From Pomacea canaliculata (taxonomy: Eukaryota; Mollusca; Gastropoda; Architaenioglossa; Ampullariidae): a DNA stretch of 64,000 nucleotides. Below, one piece after another: positions 30,194 to 39,400 of this stretch (within the stretch, counting starts at the first letter, position 1; every line of letters begins with the position of its first letter). The notes under the pieces were generated by a model. That model was not told the DNA's origin. It did not search any database and saw only the letters and a list, made by a program, of their open reading frames with translations. The stretch lies in NCBI RefSeq assembly GCF_003073045.1, contig NC_037599.1, positions 22,820,555 through 22,884,554 of the forward strand. Reading direction: 5' to 3'. Made by a program: the position numbers and the translations under genes.

Positions 30194-33130
30194 TTTTAAA
30201 AAAGCAATAATGATGAATGATGTGCTGGGTTTAGACGCTTGAAATTTATTTTCACTGCGCATGCAACCATGTTGGCGCTAAACACAAGATTGACGATGGT
30301 TTGAAGGATTCCCCCTCAACTTGCTGTGAACAGAAGTCGTTCATGTTGTGACAGGTGTGGAGCTCTGAAGCGCGATCGGCTGACTAATGTCTACGCCTGG
30401 CAGACAGGCTACCAGGACTACTACCGCCAGGCTCTGGAGGACCTTGGGGACCGCAAGACTAACTTTCCAGGCCATGGCCATCACTGGCTACTTTGACTGT
30501 GATGGGGCTGCAGGAAAACACGTGGGTAGTCTTTGTGCTTTGCTTCCACTGGAACCAAAGAATGAGCGAAATAATGAATAAATAAGAGTCCTTTGAAAAG
30601 TAACAATTTATACGTTTTCCACCGATATGAACGGACCCTGTTACAAAAAAGTATGACTTGCATGAATTCGTAAACCAGTTTCTCTCACAAACCTCACGAA
30701 GGAACAAGTTACAGCTAAGTTATACAACTTCTAGTACTGGCTGTTCTTTTCTTCAGGCCAGTGAACTGCCGCACATGAGCATGCAGCAGATACAGCAGCT
30801 GTGTGTAAATGAACAGGCCGGCACACGGGACTACTTCAGACACTACATGGATGTGGCACAGGTCAAATTTATGGAATAACATGGAACTTAGGAACTTTAG
30901 ACAAGGAGTCGTCAGTGTATTGAAATTATTTAAACAACACAAAAATGTAAAGATAATAATTAATTAAGACTTTGTCAAAACTAAATCGTGCAATCATTGT
31001 AACATTTGTCTTTTGGATAAGAGAAGAAAAAAGGAAATGATGATGATGATGATGATGGTGAGGGTGGTGGTGGTGGTGGTGGTGGTGGTGTGGTGGTGGT
31101 GGTGTGGTGGTGGCAACAACAAGAATTAGAGATGAAGAACCGTGGGAATAAAGAACAGAATGATGCAGGTTACAATAGTACCACTGATGATAACAATCTT
31201 GTCACAGGCCAATGGCTTGAAGCTGGTGATGTACGAAGGCGGGCCAAGTGTGATGGAAGAGGGCGCCATCGTCAGTGGTGCCAACGTGCAAGCGGTCACA
31301 GACAAGGCCATCGCCTTCAACAGGGACGACGCCATTCGTCGGCCGGTGCAGGAGCAGCTCAACATCTGGTTGGACGTGGTGACGAACAACGCGCGCAACA
31401 ATAAGCCAGGTGAGCACGCTCGACAAACCCTCGGCAGCTCCTCACCTGGCGAAGGTAGCGAAGCCTGGTGGTGGGTTAGTTAACTTCCACTCTGGTGGGA
31501 AATTAGCTTACCCTATCCTGGTTCGAGATAATAATAACAACGATGACAGTGACCATGATGACAACTATTAACGACGATAATAACAACAACGATTGTAATG
31601 ATAGTGACGACAATGAAGACGATGATTGATAATGATATTGAGGATCTAGTAACTAAGTGGTTTATTACTAAGCATTTGTGGCAATGAGTGACGTGGCTGC
31701 TGATCGTGATTCCTGTTCTTAAATTCTGAACACAGGCGGCTTATTCAACTACTTTTCCTCGACGGGCACGGCCAGCAAGTACGGGAGCTGGGGCATGGCT
31801 GAGTACACGGGGCAGGACCTGGCCACGGTGACCCAAGTGGCTGGCTGTACAGAGCTTCATTTCCGACAAGTACCCCAACAACCTACTGGGCCCCAAGTGC
31901 TCCTTCGTCAAAAGCCGGGTGTCGAGCCAGGCGTTCGGGTGTTTTGCTTCCTCCAGTGGGCGATACACTTGTGCAGAGACCGCTGATAACGGGCGAACGT
32001 GGACGGTAACGATTCTGTGATCTACTGTGTTTTATTGTGGTATTATTGTGACACGGTATTTAGTGGCAATTCTCAAAAAAGAAAAGCTTTCTCTATTATA
32101 CGGATCTCATTGTTGAGTGTCTTATGTGTGAGTGACAATTAAAAATAGCGGATAACAGTTTCGTAGATTTTGACTTTGATCTCATGCTTTAAACACTGCC
32201 GATGATGATGATAGTGTGCATAGTATGATGGTGTAACTAGTTACCTTCTTATTTTGACAAGAATCTTCCCAGCCTCGGCCAGAATGAAGCCGATCACGTG
32301 ACCCTTGACGGCGTCGACCCCGCCAAAGGAAAGCTGTACCCCGAGTCACAGACAGGAGAGCCGTCATTACCTACCACGTATATGACCAGCGATCCAGGAA
32401 CTGGACAAAGTAGGTTTTGTGAAGATATGTAAAGAAAAATCTAAGTCGTACCTGATGAATGTCGACAGGGATGTGGCATTCCACTGCACACAACAGAACA
32501 AAATAAAATGGAATCGCAGTAGTTTCTATTGGTTAATATTGTTGCACATATTTGAAAGCAGAGCAGACTTTTTTGTAAATTTTTTGATGACTTGTTTGTG
32601 CAGGATGCAGAACTTCCAGTATTACACTGAAGTGATGTCTCCCTCCGTGGTACCTCGGTATCCTGTCGGCGCTGATCACGGGTTGTCCGCCAACGAACAC
32701 TGTTGAAAGAATACATTATGAGAACCATTAAAGCCAGTTTACACGCTAACTCAGACTAGTAAATAAATCGAAACCACGTCTTTGTTATTGGTTACCAAAC
32801 ATTAGTCGTGTGGATGAATTCATTGTTGATGAAAATTTCCTTATCTTTCGTGTCAACTAAGAACAAAAGAAACGTCACTCACATCTTTATCTATATATAT
32901 ATTTAGGAACATTACAAATAGTTGTATGAGTTTTACAAAAGAAAACACAACGATGCTTTACTGTTTCAGAACTGTTAACATATGAATAGACCAGACTGTC
33001 TAACATTTCTGTATTTCTCTATTTAGTGTTCTGTATTCCAAGTGTCTGTAAATAGAACATATGTGTATGTGTCTGCAGACCGTGTAGTTCATCATATATA
33101 TCACTCAATAAATGACAATAATAACTAATC
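24443..33130 (+). CDS. Secreted EGF-repeat protein with GH-A-like glycoside hydrolase region (gene)
   Basis: Fifteen exons: 24443-24486, 25939-26073, 27020-27100, 27252-27380, 27615-27808, 28041-28178, 28563-28781, 29184-29387, 29891-30052, 30355-30521, 30757-30861, 31208-31409, 31736-32005, 32262-32409, 32604-32706, roughly 740 residues. Residues 1 to about 21 are a signal peptide (MELKTWNVVALMLC, then STLIFAQQ). Cys-rich EGF-like modules follow to about residue 130. The rest resembles a family I know from bacterial proteins annotated as cellulose-binding: NPANPIRNIRVIPPG, RFMDYLATN, VGANPWVCIPHAADD, VYVEYSNEVWNG, VMYEGG. Asn-Glu in SNEVWN and Glu in YEGG fit the acid/base and nucleophile of clan GH-A barrels. 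It probably cleaves or binds extracellular polysaccharide; substrate unknown. Seven single-base discrepancies break the frame although the introns look normal. The 3' UTR runs to AATAAA at 33107. Confidence 0.75.
25014..25021. promoter_or_regulatory. Palindromic CRE site next to a YY1-like site, in intron 1
   Basis: TGACGTCA is a perfect cAMP-response element; the adjoining 25003-25013 reads CCGCCATGTTG, which matches the YY1 core. The pair lies in a locally CpG-containing part of intron 1 and could mark an internal promoter or enhancer. Motif evidence only. Confidence 0.35.
25939..26073 (+). CDS. GH-A-like gene exon 2: first EGF-like module
   Basis: Acceptor ttttag; donor gtgagt at 26074. 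It encodes the end of the leader and QQHCNWNG, then RCQCFQGFKGGDCSVDCNCE and GHGTCNS. One surplus base at about 25979 must be removed to pass from CNWNG to YTDNRCQC. A second identical donor lies 21 bp downstream. Confidence 0.8.
27020..27100 (+). CDS. GH-A-like gene exon 3: second EGF-like module
   Basis: An 81-base exon, phase 1 on both sides, hence a symmetric cassette. DGTCNCEAGWKWSASEHKC followed by VWDCSCPAG has the CxC...C spacing of EGF-like modules. Confidence 0.85.
27252..27380 (+). CDS. GH-A-like gene exon 4: third EGF-like module
   Basis: Acceptor tttgacag, donor gtaggc. CIAPGECGCQ is followed, after one missing base near 27289, by HCQWGACRNGQCICYEGY and KGEDCSQYDANM. The Cys pattern and the restored phase (2 out) support the correction. 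Confidence 0.8.
27615..27808 (+). CDS. GH-A-like gene exon 5: start of the catalytic region
   Basis: Acceptor ctgtttag. It encodes NKGIDIGINIGGISYYSSEL, then KWVDVAKQSQEWIT and WRPDGYPASLD. The phrase GINIGGISYYSSELKWVD followed by WDTQ is typical of the opening strand of the bacterial relatives. The 3' boundary uses a GC donor (G|GCAAGT). Confidence 0.85.
28041..28178 (+). CDS. GH-A-like gene exon 6
   Basis: Acceptor gatttgcag, donor gtgctt, phase 1 to 1 (138 bases). DMRLAKLFLRGFGQYEERGN and YTILYDGEGILEFGL look like a beta-rich insert between barrel strands. Confidence 0.85.
28563..28781 (+). CDS. GH-A-like gene exon 7: NPANPIRNIRVI block
   Basis: Acceptor ttctgcag, donor gtagtg. It reads RMVINFPNINDGGILLKLM, then after removing one surplus A near 28625, TNPANPIRNIRVIPPGYENT, FHPLFLEFLQRFSEIRFMDY and LATNGHQ. 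Without the correction a TAA stop follows QPYP. Confidence 0.8.
29184..29387 (+). CDS. GH-A-like gene exon 8: substrate-cleft strand
   Basis: Clean 68 codons, phase 0 both sides. PEPTTWETRRPVNF, then GGSIEYLVQLANTVGANPWV and CIPHAADDNYVRQFATYL. GANPWVCIPHAADD corresponds to the barrel strand with a conserved His-Ala-Asp-Asp cluster. Confidence 0.9.
29891..30052 (+). CDS. GH-A-like gene exon 9: acid/base motif SNEVWN
   Basis: Clean 54 codons, phase 0 both sides. It starts VYVEYSNEVWNGIFRQTQY. The Asn-Glu pair at the end of a beta strand is the classical clan GH-A acid/base signature. It ends YFNVRASEVASIWNQ. Confidence 0.9.
30129..30195. repeat. (AAT)n microsatellite in intron 9
   Basis: Some 16 AAT/TAA units, starting 80 bp after the splice donor at 30053. 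Confidence 0.95.
30355..30521 (+). CDS. GH-A-like gene exon 10
   Basis: Acceptor tgtgacag, donor gtgggt. Two surplus bases, near 30361 and 30469, restore VWALKRDRLTNVYAWQTGYQ and FQAMAITGYFDCDGAAGKH in one frame of 55 codons. AITGYFDCDG matches the AI.PYFG type strand of relatives. Confidence 0.75.
30757..30861 (+). CDS. GH-A-like gene exon 11
   Basis: Clean 35 codons, phase 0 both sides, acceptor tcttcag, donor gtcaaa. ASELPHMSMQQIQQLCVNEQ is followed by DYFRHYMDVAQ; an alpha-helical stretch between the acid/base and nucleophile strands. Confidence 0.85.
31039..31113. repeat. (GAT)n and (TGG)n microsatellite in intron 11
   Basis: GAT repeats pass into a run of TGG/GGT units about 60 bp long, 95 bp before the next exon. 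Confidence 0.95.
31208..31409 (+). CDS. GH-A-like gene exon 12: nucleophile motif YEGG
   Basis: Acceptor gtcacag, donor gtgagc, phase 0 to 1. ANGLKLVMYEGGPSVMEEG places Glu at the end of a beta strand, as expected for a GH-A nucleophile. It continues NRDDAIRRPVQEQLNIWLDV. Confidence 0.9.
31736..32005 (+). CDS. GH-A-like gene exon 13: end of barrel and Cys-containing tail
   Basis: GGLFNYFSSTGTASKYGSWG and MAEYTGQDLATVTQVA lead, after one surplus G near 31843, to AVQSFISDKYPNN, FGCFASSSGRYTCAETADNG. The second half is not part of the catalytic family as I know it and may be a small disulfide domain. Confidence 0.8.
32262..32409 (+). CDS. GH-A-like gene exon 14
   Basis: Acceptor ttgacaag, donor gtaggt. 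NLPSLGQNEADHVTLDGVDP and GKLYPESQTGEPSLPTTYM. Its phase fits exon 15 only if one G was lost from the donor run at 32410. Confidence 0.75.
32604..32706 (+). CDS. GH-A-like gene exon 15 and stop
   Basis: Acceptor ttgtgcag. MQNFQYYTEVMSPSVVPRYP is followed by GADHGLSANEHC and TGA at 32704-32706. The final Cys could pair with one in exon 13. Confidence 0.75.
33107..33112 (+). terminator. Polyadenylation signal of the GH-A-like gene
   Basis: AATAAA 400 bp after the stop codon, with no earlier canonical hexamer noticed. Confidence 0.55.
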
Positions 33131-35634
33131 AATTACCTGAAAAAAGCATAATAAATGCATATGTAAAGAAATTTCTTAAAATCAAATGCACGAGCAAAGT
33201 TAAGCCTTTGACAAGTATGGGAATTGTGATGGAAGGAGTAAAGTAGCACTAAAATAAAAGACATTGACTTATTCCTTATTTCACAGTTTTATAAACACCA
33301 AAACATTTCTGTGCTGACACCTTTCTCCTGTTCTTAATAAATCGTAGACATTACGGTCTGTCGTATAGTGTGAAAATAATCAGAGAGAAGAAGAGAGCTT
33401 TCGCTTCGGTCTATGGGAGACAACTTACCTTTAGTCGTCTGTGTCAAGTTTTCTCGCTTACATCCCCTGAACAGTTTAAAGACAGTTAACATTAAATAAA
33501 TTCTAGCAAGCGCACCTGTATATAAGGTGCTCCCTGTAATTTAAAAAACAAAAAAAAAAAAAAAAAAAAAAAAAAAACAAAAAAAAAAAAACCCCAAACA
33601 AACCAAAAAAAACACAAAAAAATTAAAAAATACTTTTTTCAGGAATAAGCCGAACTTGTTCATAAACCGCAAATATTTACAACTTAAAATCTGAATCGTT
33701 GGTATTTCGTCTCGGTTACAGCATGATGAGGGTGTGTGCTTCAACAACGGATCTGAATGCTTCAACTGTATGCGGCTTTGATTTTAAAATGTAGACAGTT
33801 AACACTGTAACAACGTGAACAGTTAATACTTCAACATGGAACTCATCGAAGGATTAATTGAAATCTGAAAAATCCTGAAACATCCGCGAAGATGGGGAAA
33901 AGTCGAGGCTAATAGCCCGAAATTTAAGGTATATCGTTGACATTTATAAACCCTACATATAGTCAACTATGTAGCTCATTATCATCATTGTTGTCGTCAT
34001 CGTCGTCGTTATTATCATCAGATAGTACATATTAATATATATTATATCCAATAGTTCAAACATGGACAGAAAGTTGTAAAGTATTTTAAAGCTGCAAGCT
34101 ACGTGATTTACACATTTATTGCACTCCTAAAATAAGATAATGCTAAGACAAATATACTGCCTACATCAGATAAAGTCTGACGGAATCTTTCATGAAGGTA
34201 TCGGAAAGATGGCGAAGTCCAGTCCAAGGCTTTCACAAAATTTTTCATCAAACTTAGTTTGATGTGAAGGAGTGGTAGCAGGATTTTGCGAGCCTCGAGG
34301 AGAGCTGAGTTCTGGATATTCTTCTCTCCATCTCACCATATGGACGGTCTCAGTGCAGACGATATGTTGGAGTAGACTATTCTCGACTTCGTTTGCTTTG
34401 TCATCCCGTTTATTTAGTTTGTTGTTACAGTCGTACTGGATAGATGTACACGTGCAACAGAAAATAAACTACAAGAAATATCTTCAAAACGACAGTCGAT
34501 ACATAAATTTCCTGGTCATATTCGTGTCCACCACACCACGATACTAGAGATTAGGACCTTCTTAAGTCAGTAATACTTTCAGTATTAACCAGTGGTATGA
34601 CAACTCCAATACTACAGACAAGCTTTTATTTCTGTACCCATAATTTTTTACACTCCACATAGTTCAATGAGTTTTTGACTTATTCTTTCTGATTAGAAAG
34701 TAAAATATTCCGATTAGAATGATTCCAATAAAATTGAAGTTTTATTATTCTTTACTCTTGATTTCCTTTCAAACTACATAGTTCCATGAGTCATTCTCGT
34801 TATTTTTTATTTGCATAAATAAAATGAAAGTAATATCATGTCACCAAGTATATACACGCGAATTCAATTGTTACCATGAGTTTAAGCAATACGTGTTTAG
34901 AATTGGCTTACACATCACAACTAGGAATTTCTGATTTAATGTTTATTAACCATAAAGATCTGGTTCAGGAGTATGTGTTGACATGTCAGTCAATTGTGCT
35001 TAAATTCGGTTCTCCATCGTGTTTTCGTAGCCATTAACTCCACCACCCCTCCCCCCACACACAAACACACAAACACACTTTGTTCACTCATCAATGTTCG
35101 ACGTGTCTAGTCACTGGTGTCTTTTGAGAACACAAAATACTTTTTACGCTTTGTAACATCATTTGGAAAAGTTAAATTATAAAAATATTGTTAGCTCTTC
35201 ATGTTCTGAAGGTAGGTGCGCATGTACCATCCTGTCTTCAAAGACAAAGAACTACAGCAAAAGTACTGCAAATCAACTTGAAACATTGCCATCGAGTGGC
35301 TCGGTCCTAATTTTTTTTGATCAGCTTAATAAGCCAGGGAATGGGATGATGCGGATATCAACAGAGTTAAGCCTAAAATCAGCGAAATGGTGTTTTATTA
35401 CTTAGACTAGTGTATTTGAACTCATTTGAGAAGTAAAATTATACATTTATCCAGATACTGATGAGCACAAAAGCAAAATCACTCCGATTCTTCTTTTCAT
35501 GCCGGTCGATAAGAAAACAAAAATATTTACTGTTTCTAGGCACGATGCTGTGTCTTATTTTAAAAAAAATTACAATCACTTTTTCTTTCTCCATAAAAAA
35601 GGTGGGTGTGAAATATAATGAGGTCTGAGTGGAA
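33131..35634. other. Intergenic, low-complexity rich, no gene recognised
   Basis: AT-rich sequence with a long poly-A tract (33,541-33,592) and GTC/ATC repeats near 33,990. The tract may be a retroposed 3' end but nothing upstream identifies a source. Confidence 0.6.
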
Positions 35635-35889
35635 TCTATAAAAATTATGAAGCCAGAGAAAAATTTAATTGAAATTCAAATAATTATTTTCCTATAAACA
35701 TCACAATAAGTTTACAATTAAAATACTTTAAACTAATGTTGTAGATGCTCAAATGACGTTGAAAGTTAATAGCATATTTAAATATATTAATGTATTTCAA
35801 TATTTATTTTAATGTAAAAACTTATGTGATTTATATGAAGATAATTATTTGAATTTCAATTAAATTTTCGCCGGCTCAAATTTTTATAG
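35635..35889. mobile_element. 255-bp inverted-repeat element, probable MITE
   Basis: The left arm (35635-35690) and right arm (35840-35889) are reverse complements over about 50 bp with few mismatches; both contain AATTGAAATTCAAATAATTA in complementary orientation, and the outer ends read TCTATAAAAATT and its complement. The loop between them is AT-rich and non-coding. No target duplication was clear. Confidence 0.7.
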
Positions 35890-36387
35890 TTAAAATTTCA
35901 TTTTAAGGAGGAAGCGTCGGGGATTAAGTGTTTGGGGATTAAGTGACTGGGAACCTATATATATATATATGAGTTTTATATAAAATATCTACTAAACAGG
36001 ATGTTGAAAGAGGATTTCATTTTAGGGTGCCATGGATTAAAATGTTCGGACATGCATGCATAAATAGTTTCCTAAGTCGTTTATCGCTCTTCAGTCAGTA
36101 TTCTATTTGAAGATTGGGAAGGATTTTCTTTATCGTTCACTTTAGAGAAACTTTAAGGGAAATCTAGAATATCCGACAGTATCTTCTTTGCCATGATTAA
36201 ACTCTCAGCAACTACTTAGTAGATTAAAAGTGATGCCTGCGTTTTTCTCAAATGTTAATGGAACTGTGCAAATGTTTCTTTGAATATTCAGAGCGGAAAT
36301 GTTGTTCCAGCAAATGACTGTGTGGCTACACTGGGGAGTAGGACTTCTCTGTACTGTCTCTGACATACAGTCGCAAATCAACGAGAG

Positions 36388-36442
36388 ATGTCTCCGAGAA
36401 TGGTCTCTGTAACAGTTGTGGTCATCCTTCTCTTAACTGGGA
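36388..36442 (+). CDS. Lectin gene exon 1: signal peptide
   Basis: ATG at 36388; donor gtaagt; phase 1 out. MSPRMVSVTVVVILLLTG is a typical secretory leader, completed by SASQTTES in the next exon. Confidence 0.75.
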
Positions 36443-39400
36443 GTAAGTATGCAACGCTAGTGTGTAAAATTTATTTGAAATATCAGATTATAGACTTTAA
36501 AAACTTTAAAATCATAGAAAGGTTCAGTTTTTAATTTTTTCAAGCACTGAACATTCTTCGGTATGAATTCCTGTCTTACACTTCCTCTCTTGGCTACTTA
36601 ATAAAACTCATAATCGTCGTATGACAAACCAATGATTTGACCTGCATATTGTACATATGTGTTTCTTTAACTTCACAAGTCCGCAAACGAGTAATGAATA
36701 ATAAACTTAAAAGATATAAATAAATTTACAAATAAAGTTACAGGATGCACTTATCCACAGTCCGCAATGCAGATATCCCTAAATGTCAAAAATAAAACTA
36801 CCTATATGTTTAAACATGTTATCGCCACTGTCACATCAAAGATATCTTGTGTCATTTTCATCGTTACATATATATATATACCAACATTATTCACCTGTTT
36901 GTATATCGAAATTTAATGTAACATGTTTACAATTGCCTTGGAAAAAAACAGGCGCATCTCAGACAACAGAAAGCTGTGGTTCAGACTGGGTGCTTCTCAA
37001 TTCTTCCTGCTACCAACTGTCTCTGGAACCAAAGAACTGGTTTTCAGCCCTGGCAAGCTGCCAAGAAAAAGACGCCGATCTGGTGTCTTTAGAATCATGG
37101 ACAGAACAAGTAAGCATCCGGCAGCGAAATTAACTGTTTTCACAAATGTGTCTAAAAAGAAATGTGGGTGTTGGATGCTTCATCAATGAGCCATGAGCTC
37201 ATAGTCACTTTATAAGGGGACAGAGTACAAGGTCTTGGGGTCATGGCATCCAAGTAGTCCTGTTCTCAACGAGTGGTCACTGATGTCTTTGCGATGATAG
37301 AAGACAGTCCTGACGACTGGTTGACGCTGACCTTGCGATGTGATTCTCTAGCTTAAACATCCGGGCTTTTTCTCGAGTCTATACATCCAAGGCTCAGGTA
37401 CTTTGGTCATCACACATCAAGGATTTTAAATAACTAGCCAAAGTGATTAGCGATGTTGTCACCCACAGGTGATCATTGACAGGTAGAAAAAAATCCAAAC
37501 TGATGATCCAGTTACCTTCACCAAAGATTTTAACACCTTTACGCTCATTACTGTGACACTTTCTGTGATTTGATTATGGCCTACCCTACAATGTAACATA
37601 AGATTATGTTTAACACATTTTAGCATTAACGTGTCTACTGTATGTCTATTTTGATGTTTTTTGTTCCAGCTACTATATTTTTGCTTAATTGTTTTTCTTT
37701 CTGCTTACATTTATATCCTTCTGTCCGCTTTGTTGTTTTAATTAACAATAGATGTTTATAATTATTGTTATTATTTTAACTAATTAATTGAAATATAATG
37801 TCTTAGTCTTAGAGTATAGTTACTTCTTCCAATACTTCTACCCTTTGGAACCCCAAATCGCTCTTCTGGTATGTATACCAACCAAATTCTCTGTGATAGA
37901 AAAATGGTAGACCTAGTTAAGCTTGATAGATTTTATGATATAGAGTACAACACAAACATTATGTAGCCTTGGTAATCTGAAACAAAATATCAGGCAGCAA
38001 ACTTGTATCGAATCATAACTTATACAGGAGTAAATAGACATTTAGTTCTTTTCAGCATGTTACCACCATTTCATCAATATTTTCATGATGTAAACGGAGT
38101 ATAGGGCTACAAATAAGTACTGCAATGCTTTGTTGTATTTTATTGTCACTCTGAAATAAAGAAACTGTCAGAGATGGAACTGCTGCCTCTGAAGGAAACC
38201 TGTGGTAAAACTACAAAGTAACTCAAGTGAAAGCAAGGGAATGTCACCTATGATAACTCATCTTTCTCAGGGAAATCATGTAAGCTCAGCTTTATATAGA
38301 GTAGTGGTTCCTAAGGCTCTAATTCATACACATTTGTCATTAATATTTTCATCACTTTTACAAAACATTCCCTTATTGAAGTGCAACTTTTCTGTAATAA
38401 AGAAGATTTGCATCAACAAAAATTTTAAATTAAAACGAGTGAATTAAGAAAAAAGTGCACGATGATATAAATTCAATGAGAAAAGATGATAAAAGACCTG
38501 ATGTGATCAGATGACCCAAACCTGCTTCTGTAGATAAACGAGACTGACAGAAAGAAAAGTTCGGCCCTTATTGCGCGATCCCACGTATTTGTTAAGATCT
38601 GGTGTGAATTAAATCTTGAAAAATAATCAGTTTTGAGAATTTCATTAAAGTCAATATTTCTCCTTTTACTTTGGATGCTGGCAAATGTTCCTTGATTAAA
38701 GATTGTGGAACGAGGGCGAGCCCAACAATGTAAAGAGTCACGAGGACTGTGTGGAGATGTACCCTTCGGGCAAACTGAATGATGCTCCCTGCGAAGGGCA
38801 ACAATTCTACATTTGTAAGAAATATTTAAGTAAGTACCGCCAGTTAGAAAGAAAGGTTTTGAACTAGAGGCACGTCGTCTTGGTTTGCTTCAGCAAAAAC
38901 TTCCAGTCAACCCAGCTGCTAGGGGACAACCTTTTACAACCTTCACGCAAAAAACCTCACCTTTTATTCCATTTGTCAGTAGCTATGACAGCTGATAACA
39001 TCTGTATTAGTCATTTATATACACGTATGTATACAGACAGAGAGAGTCAGCCAAGCACACATATATCCATATGAGGTTAGATAATAGCGTTTACATACTC
39101 ATAGTCTATGACACATTCGTTTCCTTGCGTAGAGCTCGATATCGACTCTAGGAACAGTTGTGATACGAACTGGATCATGATCTTGGATTCCTGCTACAAG
39201 ATTTATAATGAGGCGAAGCCTTGGATAGCTGCACAGAGAAGCTGTAATGAGGACGGCGCCAATTTGCTGACGTTGGAGTCTTTAGACGAACTGGTATGCG
39301 ACCTTCATACCTTCAGGTTTCTAGATACTGAATGATCATTTAGAATGCTTTACTCTGTTTATATGTCCACCTGTGTACAAAAGTATTAATTAACTTTTGT

